Origin: DATFBY01 sp035253585
Lineage (GTDB): Bacteria; Gemmatimonadota; Gemmatimonadetes; Gemmatimonadales; Gemmatimonadaceae
Reading direction: 5' to 3'
Assembly (NCBI GenBank): GCA_035253585.1
Contig: DATFBY010000094.1
Location: forward strand, 10,585 to 74,584
Length of the DNA: 64,000 nucleotides
The position numbers and the translations under genes were made by a program. Below, one piece after another: positions 18,172 to 26,516 of this stretch. Under the pieces are notes generated by a model, which worked only from the letters and a program-made list of their open reading frames with translations, was not told the origin of the DNA and did no database searches. Position 1 is the stretch's first letter. Every line of letters starts with the position of its first letter.

Positions 18172-19149
18172 GTGAGACGGACCACGTTCTGGATCGGCGT
18201 TCCGCTCCTGCTGATTCTCCTCATTGGCGTGGCGGTCGCCGTCGGCGCGATCCCACTCTCCCTCGTCGACGTGGCGCGTGGGTTGGTCGGGGAAGGAGAC
18301 CCGACGGCCGTGGCGATCATTCACACCCTTCGTCTGCCGCGCGCGATCCTGGCGGCCTTGGTTGGCGCTGGACTCGGAATGGCCGGCGCCGCGTTGCAGG
18401 GATCACTGCGGAATCCCCTGGCCGAGCCGTACTTGTTAGGCGTCTCCGGAGGCGCGGCGGTAGGCGCCGTGCTGGCCGTGGCAGTGGGCATCAGTGCGAC
18501 GGGCATGCTGCCGCTGGCCGCGTTCGTGGGCGCCGGTGCCGCGATCGTAGCGGCGCTGCTGGTCGCTCGCGCTGCGGGCGGGCGAGCCGATCCGCGGATC
18601 CTGCTCATGGCCGGTGTGGTGATCGGCGCCTTCGCCAACGCGGCGATCATGGTGGCATTGGCCGGCGCACCGACGAACATGATTCGCGGCGCGATGTGGT
18701 GGATGATGGGCTCGGTCTCCGACGCCAGCTGGCCGGGCATCGCATGGCTGGCCGCCTACACCTTGTTAGGCGGAGCGCTCCTCCTTCGGTATGCTCGCGA
18801 CATCGACATCCTGGCGCTCGGGGAGGAGCCGGCCGCGGCGCTCGGACTAGACGTCGATCGCGCGGGGCGGCGGATCTTTCTCGTGAGTGCACTGTTGGCC
18901 GCCGCGACCGTCGCCGCTGCGGGGCTCATCGGCTTCGTCGGTCTGGTTGTCCCGCACCTCGTTCGTGCCGCGGGTATCCGCCGGCACCGGCCACTCCTCG
19001 CCGGCGCGGCACTCGTCGGCGCGACACTGGTCGTGGGCGCGGACGTCGCCGCACGTACGCTGCGTCCGCCCTCCGAGCTTCCGTTAGGCGCGGTCACCGC
19101 GATGCTCGGCGTCCCGTTCTTTCTGACGCAGCTGAGGCGCCTCGCATGA
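18172..19149 (+). CDS. btuC: Cobalamin ABC transporter permease (FecCD/BtuC family)
   Basis: A 325-residue integral membrane protein with about ten hydrophobic segments. Family motifs are RLPRAILAALVGAGLGMAGA, LRNPLAEPYLLGVSGGAA, and the coupling helix region AGLIGFVGLVVPHLVRAAG. GTG 18172 follows the btuF stop by 10 bp, and the stop overlaps the btuD ATG. It forms the inner-membrane channel with BtuD. Specificity for corrinoid rests on the riboswitch and the neighbours. Confidence 0.92.
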   Translation: MRRTTFWIGVPLLLILLIGVAVAVGAIPLSLVDVARGLVGEGDPTAVAIIHTLRLPRAILAALVGAGLGMAGAALQGSLRNPLAEPYLLGVSGGAAVGAVLAVAVGISATGMLPLAAFVGAGAAIVAALLVARAAGGRADPRILLMAGVVIGAFANAAIMVALAGAPTNMIRGAMWWMMGSVSDASWPGIAWLAAYTLLGGALLLRYARDIDILALGEEPAAALGLDVDRAGRRIFLVSALLAAATVAAAGLIGFVGLVVPHLVRAAGIRRHRPLLAGAALVGATLVVGADVAARTLRPPSELPLGAVTAMLGVPFFLTQLRRLA

Positions 19150-19934
19150 TCCGCTTCGAGGATCTGGTGGTGCGCTACCCGCGAGCGAAGGCGCCGGCGC
19201 TGGCGGGAGTGTCGATCGATGCCGACCGCGGGAAGGTCACCGCGGTGGTCGGCCCCAATGGCAGCGGGAAGACGACGCTCGTTCGCACGCTCTTGCGACT
19301 TCAAGCGCCGAGTGCCGGTCGCGTCCTGATAGACGGAGAGCCGCTGCTGGTGCTCGATCGCGTCGCCGTGGCCCGACGAGTGGCGGTGGTCACGCAGCGC
19401 GAAGAAATCGTCTTCCCGCTGCCCGTTCGCCAGTATGTCGCGCTCGGTCGCTATCCACACGAGGGACCGTGGCGCGCCGAGTCCTCCGCAGACCGCGAGG
19501 CGGTGGAGCGCGCGCTGTCACTTGCCGATGTCCTGGACTTCGCCGATCGGCGGAGCGACGAGCTGTCCGGCGGCGAATGGCAGCGCGTGCGCATCGCACG
19601 CGCGCTCGCCCAACAGGGTGATGCGCTGGTGCTCGATGAGCCGACCACTTTCCTCGATGTCGCGCATGAGATGGCGATGTTCGAGCTGCTGGCCGCGCTC
19701 GCTGCGCGCGGCATGGCCGTCCTGATCGTGAGCCACCAGCTGAACTTGGTCGCCCGGTTCGCGCAGGCGCTCGTGCTGCTCTCGCGGGGCTCTGTGGCTG
19801 CATCCGGCACGCCCGACCATGTGATGCGCGCCGAAACGCTCGAGCGCGTTTACCAATGGCCGTTGGTCGTCACGCGCGATCCCGCGGTGGGGGCTCCGGC
19901 GCTCCTTCCGCTGCGCCGGACCCCGCGGGCCTGA
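19146..19934 (+). CDS. btuD: Cobalamin ABC transporter ATP-binding protein
   Basis: From ATG 19146 the protein is 262 residues. Walker A is GPNGSGKTT near residue 38, the signature DELSGGEWQRVRIARALAQ is near 140, Walker B is ALVLDEPTTFLD, and the H-loop is SHQ. All catalytic motifs are intact. The upstream part of the open frame lies inside btuC and is not real. The start overlaps the btuC stop by ATGA. Probably powers BtuC. Confidence 0.93.
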   Translation: MIRFEDLVVRYPRAKAPALAGVSIDADRGKVTAVVGPNGSGKTTLVRTLLRLQAPSAGRVLIDGEPLLVLDRVAVARRVAVVTQREEIVFPLPVRQYVALGRYPHEGPWRAESSADREAVERALSLADVLDFADRRSDELSGGEWQRVRIARALAQQGDALVLDEPTTFLDVAHEMAMFELLAALAARGMAVLIVSHQLNLVARFAQALVLLSRGSVAASGTPDHVMRAETLERVYQWPLVVTRDPAVGAPALLPLRRTPRA

Positions 19935-19969
19935 CGATGCCTAACAATTCCAGTCTCGGAGATCACGTC

Positions 19970-21916
19970 ATGCATTTCTCCTCCGTCTCGCGCGCGCTCG
20001 CTCTCTCGCTGGCGCTGGTCGCGACGCTCGAGGCTCAGGAGCGAGCCGATTCCGTGCGCGCCGATACGGCGCGCCTGCCGACGACCGTCGTGACGGCCAA
20101 CCGGCTCGATGTTGCACCTGTCGCCCCGACCGCCGCGGCGACCGTCGTGAGCGGTGAGGAGATTCGAGCGCGCGGCGCGACGAACCTCGCTGAGGTAATG
20201 GCCACCGTGCCCAGCGCGGCGCCCGTCCGCAGCGGATCGTTCGGCGCGGTCACGACGCTGTTCTTCCGCGGCGGCGAGCGCGACTACGTGCAAGTGCTCA
20301 TCGACGGGGTACCGGTCAATGACCCCGGCGGCGATGTCGACCTCGCCAACATCACGCTCGAGGACGTCGAGCGGATCGAGATCGTTCGCGGACCAGCCAG
20401 CGCGCTCTATGGCAGCGAGGCAATGACGGGCGTCATTCAAATCTTCACGCGAAGGGGGAGGGGTCCCGCAACCGTCACCGCCGCCCTGCGGGCGGGCACC
20501 TATGACACGCGTGAGGGGGAGCTCGGCATTGAAGGCGGTAGCGCGAAGGCCGGACTCTCCGCGTCGGTATTTCGCACGCAATCCGACGGCATCTTGCCGT
20601 TCAACAACGCATACCGGAATACGGCTGTCCGGATGAGCACCGACTACGCGCCTGACGAGCGCACCAGCGCGCGTCTCTCCGCGCGCTGGCACGATGGACT
20701 CTTCCACTTTCCGACGGATGGAGACGGCAACGTCGTCGACCGAAACTCGTTCCATCGTGAGCGCCGTCTCGTAGCGTCGCTCGACGCGGGGCGCCGATTC
20801 AACCAGCGCGTCGAGGGTCGTCTCTTGGTCGGATTCAACTCGGCGCGTCTACAGAGCGACGATGCGCAGGACGATGCCAATGACACGCAGGGCTTCTTCG
20901 CGTTCCGGAGCCATACGAGCGTGCGCCGCGCCAGCGCCGACGCGCGTGTGAATCTCTATTTCCCCCGGTCAATCGTGCTGTCGGGTGGCGCCGAGCTGGT
21001 GAACGAGCGTGAGAAGACGTCGAGCGAATCGAACAGCGAGTTCGGTCCATCCGTTACGCCGGAGCAGATAGCGGATCGCTTTAACCGCGCGGTTTATGGC
21101 CAGCTCTTCGCCAACGTGAGCGAAAGGCTCACGGTCACCGCCGGCGGGCGCGTCGAGGACAACGAGGGGTTTGGAACATTCGCCGCATACCGTGCCAGCG
21201 CCGGGTTTCGGCTGCCGTCGAATACGCGGCTGCGCGCGGGAGTGGGAACTGCCTTCAAAGCGCCGACGGTGCTCGAGCACTACGGCACAGCCGGCTTCGT
21301 ACTGGGCAACCCCGACCTCGATCCGGAACGTTCGCGAAGCTGGGAAGCCGGAGTCGATCAGACACTCGCCGGTGGCCGCGCGACGCTCGGCGTCACCTAC
21401 TTCGACCAGCGCTTTCGCGACATGATCCAGATCGTCGATGACGGCGCCGACGGACTCACCTACGGCAACATCGATCGCGCGACGGCTCGTGGTGTCGAAG
21501 CCGAAGCCAACTTCGTCTTGGTCGCGCGCCTGACGACTCGCGCCAGCGCCTCCTGGCTCCGGACCGAGAACGAAGCGACGGGTGAGCGTCAGCTGCGCCG
21601 GCCGAGCTTTTCGTCGGCTTTGGTGACGTCGTATGTCGACGCGTGGGGATCCGCCGCGGTTGCCATCAACTACACCGGGAAGCGCGATGATCTCGATTTT
21701 TCGACCTTCCCGTCGACGCGCGTCACGCTCGATCCCTACACCACTGTCGACCTGTCGGGATCCGCGGCTTTGATCCGCGGCGCTGGCACTCTCGGTGAGC
21801 TGTCGCTCTCCGTGCGCGTGCTCAACATCTTCGACCAAGAGTACGAGCCGGTATTCAACTTCGACGCGCCCGGGCGAACCGTGCTGGTCGGCGGACAGGT
21901 TCGCGTCGGCCGATAG
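19970..21916 (+). CDS. btuB: TonB-dependent cobalamin receptor (BtuB-like)
   Basis: Outer-membrane receptor of 648 residues. ATG 19970 has GGAG 9 bp upstream and gives a signal peptide ending near LEAQ. ATG 19937 is possible but adds 11 residues ahead of the signal. The plug domain runs from TTVVTANRLDV (TonB-box-like) through FFRGGERDYVQVLIDGVPVN and VERIEIVRGPASALYGSEAM. The beta-barrel follows, with typical late segments (FKAPTVLEHYG and NPDLDPERSRSWEAGVD) and a short final strand ending VRVGR. It is the last gene in the riboswitch operon, so outer and inner membrane steps are co-regulated. Confidence 0.92.
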   Translation: MHFSSVSRALALSLALVATLEAQERADSVRADTARLPTTVVTANRLDVAPVAPTAAATVVSGEEIRARGATNLAEVMATVPSAAPVRSGSFGAVTTLFFRGGERDYVQVLIDGVPVNDPGGDVDLANITLEDVERIEIVRGPASALYGSEAMTGVIQIFTRRGRGPATVTAALRAGTYDTREGELGIEGGSAKAGLSASVFRTQSDGILPFNNAYRNTAVRMSTDYAPDERTSARLSARWHDGLFHFPTDGDGNVVDRNSFHRERRLVASLDAGRRFNQRVEGRLLVGFNSARLQSDDAQDDANDTQGFFAFRSHTSVRRASADARVNLYFPRSIVLSGGAELVNEREKTSSESNSEFGPSVTPEQIADRFNRAVYGQLFANVSERLTVTAGGRVEDNEGFGTFAAYRASAGFRLPSNTRLRAGVGTAFKAPTVLEHYGTAGFVLGNPDLDPERSRSWEAGVDQTLAGGRATLGVTYFDQRFRDMIQIVDDGADGLTYGNIDRATARGVEAEANFVLVARLTTRASASWLRTENEATGERQLRRPSFSSALVTSYVDAWGSAAVAINYTGKRDDLDFSTFPSTRVTLDPYTTVDLSGSAALIRGAGTLGELSLSVRVLNIFDQEYEPVFNFDAPGRTVLVGGQVRVGR

Positions 21917-21962
21917 GGCCAGGTGCGGCCGCGGCGAGCGACACGCGCATTATCTTTCACGC

Positions 21963-22721
21963 ATGTCGCTCGTCGCTACCGACGCGATCATCCTTCACGC
22001 CTTCGACTACTCGGAGACGTCGCGCATTCTGCGGCTGGCCACGCGCGAAGTCGGCGTGGTCTCGGCGCTGGCCAGGGGAGCGCGGCGCTCGCGGACACGA
22101 TTCGGGACCGCGCTCGATCTCTTCGCCCAGGGTGCGGCGCAGCTCCACCTCAAGGAAGGGCGTGATCTCCAGACGCTTGCCGCCTTCGACGTCGCGCACC
22201 CACGCGCCACCCTGGCGGAGGATCTGGGTCGCTTCGCCGGCGCCGCGGTGCTGGCCGAGCTCGTCCTGCGCTTCGCCACCGATGCCTCACAGCCCGAGCT
22301 GTTCGACTCACTGGCTGAGGCGCTCGACGCCGTAGCGCTCGCGCCCGAGGACCGCACTCGCGAAGCGAGTCTGGCGGGAGCGTGGCGGCTGGTTTCCGAG
22401 CTCGGGTTCGCCCCTGCGGTAGAGGTGTGCGGCACGTGTCACTCCGCGTTGGAGTCCGGCACGTCACTGATGTTCAGCAACGACGCCGGTGGCGTGCTCT
22501 GTACGCGCTGCGCGCGGCTCCATCCTGGCGGGCGGTCGTTGCCATCCGAAGCGCGGGGCGCGATCATCGCCTGGACCGGAGGCGACCGCGTCGACCGCCT
22601 AACGACACCCGACGCGCGCGCGCATCAGCGACTCCTACGTGAATTTCTGCAACATCACCTGGCTGACGGCCGCGCGCTCCGTGCCTTCGACAGCTGGGAG
22701 CGCGGGGCATGGACCGCATGA
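21963..22721 (+). CDS. recO: DNA repair protein RecO
   Basis: Recombination mediator of the RecFOR pathway. From ATG 21963 it is 252 residues. The N-terminal OB fold begins VATDAIILHAFDYSETSRILRL. The helical domain contains a four-cysteine zinc site, CGTC and CTRC, near residues 159-182. The Shine-Dalgarno is weak. It overlaps the next gene by 13 bp. Confidence 0.92.
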   Translation: MSLVATDAIILHAFDYSETSRILRLATREVGVVSALARGARRSRTRFGTALDLFAQGAAQLHLKEGRDLQTLAAFDVAHPRATLAEDLGRFAGAAVLAELVLRFATDASQPELFDSLAEALDAVALAPEDRTREASLAGAWRLVSELGFAPAVEVCGTCHSALESGTSLMFSNDAGGVLCTRCARLHPGGRSLPSEARGAIIAWTGGDRVDRLTTPDARAHQRLLREFLQHHLADGRALRAFDSWERGAWTA

Positions 22722-24565
22722 TCCTGGGAACGGCTGGGCACGTCGACCACGGCAAGACCGCGCTGGTGAAGGCACTCACCGGCGTCGACACCGACCGGCT
22801 GGCCGAGGAAAAGCGGCGCGGCATTACGATCGACCTCGGGTTCGCGCCGCTGGATCTCGAAGGGCAGAGGGTGGGTGTGGTCGATGTGCCTGGCCACGAA
22901 GCGTTCGTGCGCAACATGCTCGCCGGCGCCACGGGCGTCGATCTCGCGCTGCTCGTCATCGCCGCCGATGAAGGAGTGATGCCACAGACGCGCGAGCACC
23001 TGGCCATCCTGTCGTTGTTAGGCATACGCGGCGGCGTCGTTGCGCTGAGTAAAGCCGATCTGGCGGACAGCGATTGGCTGGAGCTCGTGACCGACGATGT
23101 CCGCGCCGCCGTCGCCGACACATCCCTCGGCCGGAGCGAGGTGGTGCGGACATCGGCGGTCACCGGCGAAGGGCTGAACGAGTTGCGTGGGGCTTTGGCG
23201 CGGGCGGCAAGCGCACTTCCGCGCCGCGATGCCGGTGATCTCTTCCGGCTGCCGGTCGACCGCGCGTTCACCGTAAAGGGAACCGGCACCGTCGTCACTG
23301 GAACGGTCTGGAGCGGCGCGCTGGAGCGCGAGACGACGGTGAGAATTCTTCCGAGTGGTCGCCATGCGCGCGTACGCGGGATCGAGAGTCATGGCCGGGC
23401 GGTGGACCGCGCACTTCCGGGGACGCGGGCGGCTGTCGCGTTGGCTGGCGTCGATGTGCATGACGTCCCGCGAGGGACGACATTGGTGCGCGATGATGGC
23501 TGGATGCCGTCGTCGCTTCTCCTGGCGGAGATCGCGCTGCTCGACGATGCGCCGAGCTCACTCGGTCCGCGTACCAGAGTTCGCTTCCATCTGGGTACCG
23601 CCGATGTCGGCGCGCGCCTCGTCGCGCCCGGTGGCGCGATCGCGCGCGGCGAGCGTCGCCAGGCGCGCGTCGTCCTCGATGAGCCCGTCGTCGCCCGCGC
23701 CGGTGACCGGTTCGTGCTGCGGTCTGCGTCGCCCCTTCACACCATCGGGGGCGGCATTGTCGAAGATCCACAGCCGGCACATCGCCGGGCGCGACCCGCG
23801 CCGAAGCGCTCGACGAGTGCACGCGAGCGGCTCGAGCGCGCCTTGAGTGCCGGCGGCGGCGCCGGCATCGCGCGAAGCTCGCTCGCCGTGCGCATCGGCG
23901 CTGCGCCTGACGAGGCTGCATCGCTGGTGAAAAGTCTCGGCCCAGCGGTGCGCGTCATCGGCGATCGCTTGTACCTCGGCGTCCTGCAGCAGGAGCTCGG
24001 AGCCCGCTTGATTGCGCGGGTCGCCGAATATCACGCGCGGAATCCATTGGAGCCGGGCGCACCGTTGCAGATGCTGCGTGTGCAGCTGGCGGCAGATTCA
24101 GCTCTCGTCGATGCTGCGCTCGCCGAGCAGCAGGAGCGTGGCACGATCGAGGTGCGCGGCGCGTTCGTTGCTACATCCGGGTGGCAGCCGACGCTCTCCA
24201 TGTCACAAGTGCGCGCCAGGGATGCTCTACGGAGCGAATTGTCGAAGGCCGGCCGGGAGCCGCCGTCGGTAGGCGATCTGACCGGGCGATTTGGTTCCGA
24301 TACGGTCGCGCTGTTGAAGCTCCTTGAGCGTGGCGGCGAGGTGGTGCAGGTCGAGGCAGAACGATACTACTCGACGGAGGCGATGGGACGGTTGCTGGCG
24401 GATCTCAGGGTCGGGATGGCGGATGGCCGTGAGTACGCGCCGGCCGAGCTTCGGGAAATGCTCGGAATCTCCCGGAAATTTTTGATACCATTCCTCGAAT
24501 ACTGCGACCGGACCGGCGTGACGGAACGGCGCTCCATCGGTCGTGTACTAGGAGGCAAGTCGTGA
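22709..24565 (+). CDS. selB: Selenocysteine-specific translation factor SelB
   Basis: EF-Tu-like GTPase that delivers Sec-tRNA to UGA at a SECIS element. The G domain shows GHVDHGKTALVKALTG, the switch region RRGITIDLGFAPL, DVPGHEAFVRNML and a SKAD loop. Beta domains follow, with FTVKGTGTVVTGTVW and SPLHTIGGGIVEDP. The C-terminal part (from about residue 370) is a series of winged-helix-like segments ending REMLGISRKFLIPFLEYCD, which distinguishes SelB from other EF-Tu paralogues. It has 618 residues. No selA, selD or selC is seen here. Confidence 0.93.
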   Translation: MDRMILGTAGHVDHGKTALVKALTGVDTDRLAEEKRRGITIDLGFAPLDLEGQRVGVVDVPGHEAFVRNMLAGATGVDLALLVIAADEGVMPQTREHLAILSLLGIRGGVVALSKADLADSDWLELVTDDVRAAVADTSLGRSEVVRTSAVTGEGLNELRGALARAASALPRRDAGDLFRLPVDRAFTVKGTGTVVTGTVWSGALERETTVRILPSGRHARVRGIESHGRAVDRALPGTRAAVALAGVDVHDVPRGTTLVRDDGWMPSSLLLAEIALLDDAPSSLGPRTRVRFHLGTADVGARLVAPGGAIARGERRQARVVLDEPVVARAGDRFVLRSASPLHTIGGGIVEDPQPAHRRARPAPKRSTSARERLERALSAGGGAGIARSSLAVRIGAAPDEAASLVKSLGPAVRVIGDRLYLGVLQQELGARLIARVAEYHARNPLEPGAPLQMLRVQLAADSALVDAALAEQQERGTIEVRGAFVATSGWQPTLSMSQVRARDALRSELSKAGREPPSVGDLTGRFGSDTVALLKLLERGGEVVQVEAERYYSTEAMGRLLADLRVGMADGREYAPAELREMLGISRKFLIPFLEYCDRTGVTERRSIGRVLGGKS

Positions 24566-24621
24566 ACGGTTCTCCGGGCGTGGGAGGGGTCGACTGGGGA
24601 GGTGGGGAGGTTGGCGCCACA

Positions 24622-24650
24622 TTGACAGTGTCACTGTGACGTCATATGTT
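24622..24650 (+). promoter_or_regulatory. Strong sigma-70-type promoter with an embedded inverted repeat
   Basis: A perfect -35 box TTGACA (24622-24627) is separated by 17 bp from TATGTT (24645-24650). CAGTG-T-CACTG (24626-24636) forms an inverted repeat overlapping the -35 box and spacer, and a second palindrome TGACGTCA (24637-24644) abuts the -10 box. It lies in the 166-bp gap before the secretion-domain mini-protein. Promoter consensus is rarely this good elsewhere in the window. The operator role is inference. Confidence 0.65.
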
Positions 24651-24731
24651 CGGCCCGGAGGGTTGTGCATCGTTCAACCACAAGCAGGAGCGGATCTCTA
24701 GCACCCTTATTCGTCAGGTTGGAGAAGGCTC

Positions 24732-25184
24732 ATGAAGCACCGCTGGGCAGCGCTGATGGTCGTGCTTGCCTTGGGCGCGCTCATGCCAGCACACGCGGGG
24801 GCGCAGGGAACCACTCCTACACCTCCGGCACAGCGAAAGCCCGGGTTCGAGCTCGGTCAGAACTACCCGAATCCGTTCAACCCAACGACCACGATTCCGT
24901 TCGCAATCGGTGAAGTTCCGGATTGCACGGAAGGCGGTCGGCAGTATCGCGTTTCGCTGAAGATCTACAATGTGCTGGCACAGCTCGTAGCCATTCCGAT
25001 TTTGCAGGGCGGTGATGGCGCCGGGCAGCCGATCGTGAACGTGCCGCTACGTTGCGGTACGTACACGGCCTATTGGGACGGGACCTATCTGAACACCTCG
25101 CAAGAGGTGGCCTCGGGCGTGTACCTCTATCGCCTCGAGGTAGATGGTCGCGCCGTGGTGAAAAAGATGATCGTCATGAAATGA
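24732..25184 (+). CDS. Small exported protein made of a type IX secretion/FlgD-like C-terminal domain
   Basis: A 150-residue protein: a signal peptide ending near AGAQ, a short Pro/Thr linker, then a domain beginning FELGQNYPNPFNPTTTIPF and ending ASGVYLYRLEVDGRAVVKKM. This pattern is that of the Por secretion-tail/FlgD-Ig-like modules that usually sit at the C-terminus of large secreted proteins. Here the module is almost the whole protein. It contains two cysteines (near residues 64 and 103) that could form a disulfide. It has its own promoter upstream and a hairpin terminator downstream, so it is a single-gene unit. Function unknown. Confidence 0.82.
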   Translation: MKHRWAALMVVLALGALMPAHAGAQGTTPTPPAQRKPGFELGQNYPNPFNPTTTIPFAIGEVPDCTEGGRQYRVSLKIYNVLAQLVAIPILQGGDGAGQPIVNVPLRCGTYTAYWDGTYLNTSQEVASGVYLYRLEVDGRAVVKKMIVMK

Positions 25185-25204
25185 CGCACGGCGAGCACAC
25201 CACG

Positions 25205-25238
25205 AGCGCGGCGAGGCCAACGGTCTCGCCGCGCTTTC
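25205..25238. terminator. Hairpin terminator between convergent genes
   Basis: A perfect 11-bp stem, AGCGCGGCGAG (25205-25215) with CTCGCCGCGCT (25225-25235), and a 9-nt loop. TTTC follows on the plus strand. It lies 20 bp after the mini-protein stop and 40 bp from the end of the minus-strand lipoprotein gene, so it could serve both. Confidence 0.75.
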
Positions 25239-25276
25239 GCATCGAGGCATGCTTCCTTGTTGCTTTGCGCTCGGTG

Positions 25277-25600
25277 CTACGGCTGTGAATCGGTCGTCTT
25301 ATTTGCGGCCCGTTTGTCGATCGCCATCCAAAGATTACGGGCGCGGCGGGGATCGTCGGCGAGCGCTCGCGCCGCATCGATCAGGGCATCGGACGTGAGG
25401 CCTTCCTCTTGCAACACCTGACGGCGTGCGTTCGCGCGCCCAGCACTATCGAGCAGCGAATCGCGGTCTATGGCGTGCAGCCTCGCCATCGTCGCCACGA
25501 AGGTCGAATCGCTGATGGCCGCCGACCCGAGGGTGCGATCGCCGCACCCCGCGAGCACACCGACCACTGCTATCCGAATGATCCACTGGATCCGCGTCAT
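25277..25600 (-). CDS. Small putative lipoprotein
   Basis: A 107-residue minus-strand gene. The N-terminus is a lipoprotein signal: Arg, then the hydrophobic IIRIAVVGV core, then lipobox LAGC at residues 16-19. The rest is helical and charged (ATMARLHAIDRDSLLDSAGR, then a run of Leu/Ala/Asp helices). I do not recognise the family. Convergent with the secretion-domain gene and divergent from the Mla operon, with a 70-bp gap that must hold both promoters. Support is the lipobox, the plausible composition and the lack of a competing plus-strand gene. Confidence 0.65.
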   Translation of the reverse strand: MTRIQWIIRIAVVGVLAGCGDRTLGSAAISDSTFVATMARLHAIDRDSLLDSAGRANARRQVLQEEGLTSDALIDAARALADDPRRARNLWMAIDKRAANKTTDSQP

Positions 25601-25670
25601 CGCGGGCCAAGGCTAGAGACCAGTTGCAGTCGCGTCAAGCGCGCACCAGGCGCGTCGTGAGGCGTTCCGC

Positions 25671-26516
25671 ATGACGGGTTTCTCGCGCCCCACAGGACAC
25701 ACCGGCTCACTCCCCATACCGCGTCGTCGCGCCGAGCCCTCACGCGCCCAGCGCAGCGCCGCGCGCTTCATCAGCCGTGGGCGGTTAGCGGCATCGGCGA
25801 TGTATTGGCTGGCCTGGCTCTCCGTGTCGCGGCGCGCCGGCGGTGCGACCGGAATTCAGCGCGAGTTCGACGAGTTCGTCTCGGGCTCACTCCGACTCGT
25901 GATCGCATCATCCATCCTGATGGGCCTGATTGCGACATTCCAGGTCGCGTATCAGCTCCACGACTGGGGCGCCGAAGCGATCAGCATTCGCACGATCGCC
26001 TGGTTCGGCTCGCGTGAGCTCGGGCCTGTATCGGTGGCGCTCCTCATCGTAGCGCGTAGCGCCGCCGCGATCGCCGGCGAGCTTGCGTCCATGCGAGCGA
26101 GCGCGGAGATCGACGCGCTTCGCGTGATGGGTCTGGATCCGGTGAAGTATCTGGTCGCGCCAAAGCTCGCCGCGTTGTTCCTCGCGCTTCCCGCGCTCAC
26201 TGTCGTTGCCGACGGTCTCATCGCGCTCGGGGGCTGGCTCGGGAGCTGGCTCTTCCTCGGCTTCAGCACCAGCTATTACGTAGAGCAGTTCCGCATTTCG
26301 TTCGAGCTGCGCGATCTCGTGGTGGGACTCGGCAAGAGCGTCATCTTTGCGTTCGTGATCGTGCTCGTCGCGGCCGATGAAGGATTGAATGTCGAAGGGA
26401 AGGTGACGTCGATCGGCGAAGCGGCCACCCGCGCCGTCGTGTATTCAGTCATTCTCGTGCTCATGGCCGACACGCTGGTGAACGCGATCTTCTACTTCAT
26501 CCCGGGGCTCGTGTGA
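25671..26516 (+). CDS. mlaE: MlaE-family ABC transporter permease
   Basis: Inner-membrane permease of an MCE-type lipid transporter, 281 residues. The conserved region is LGPVSVALLIVARSAAAIAGELASMRASAEIDALRVMG, characteristic of MlaE, followed by hydrophobic helices. The first 45 residues from ATG 25671 are basic and less conserved, so a later start is possible. It is first of four overlapping genes (permease, ATPase, MCE protein, lipoprotein). Likely moves phospholipid or another lipid between membranes. Confidence 0.88.
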   Translation: MTGFSRPTGHTGSLPIPRRRAEPSRAQRSAARFISRGRLAASAMYWLAWLSVSRRAGGATGIQREFDEFVSGSLRLVIASSILMGLIATFQVAYQLHDWGAEAISIRTIAWFGSRELGPVSVALLIVARSAAAIAGELASMRASAEIDALRVMGLDPVKYLVAPKLAALFLALPALTVVADGLIALGGWLGSWLFLGFSTSYYVEQFRISFELRDLVVGLGKSVIFAFVIVLVAADEGLNVEGKVTSIGEAATRAVVYSVILVLMADTLVNAIFYFIPGLV

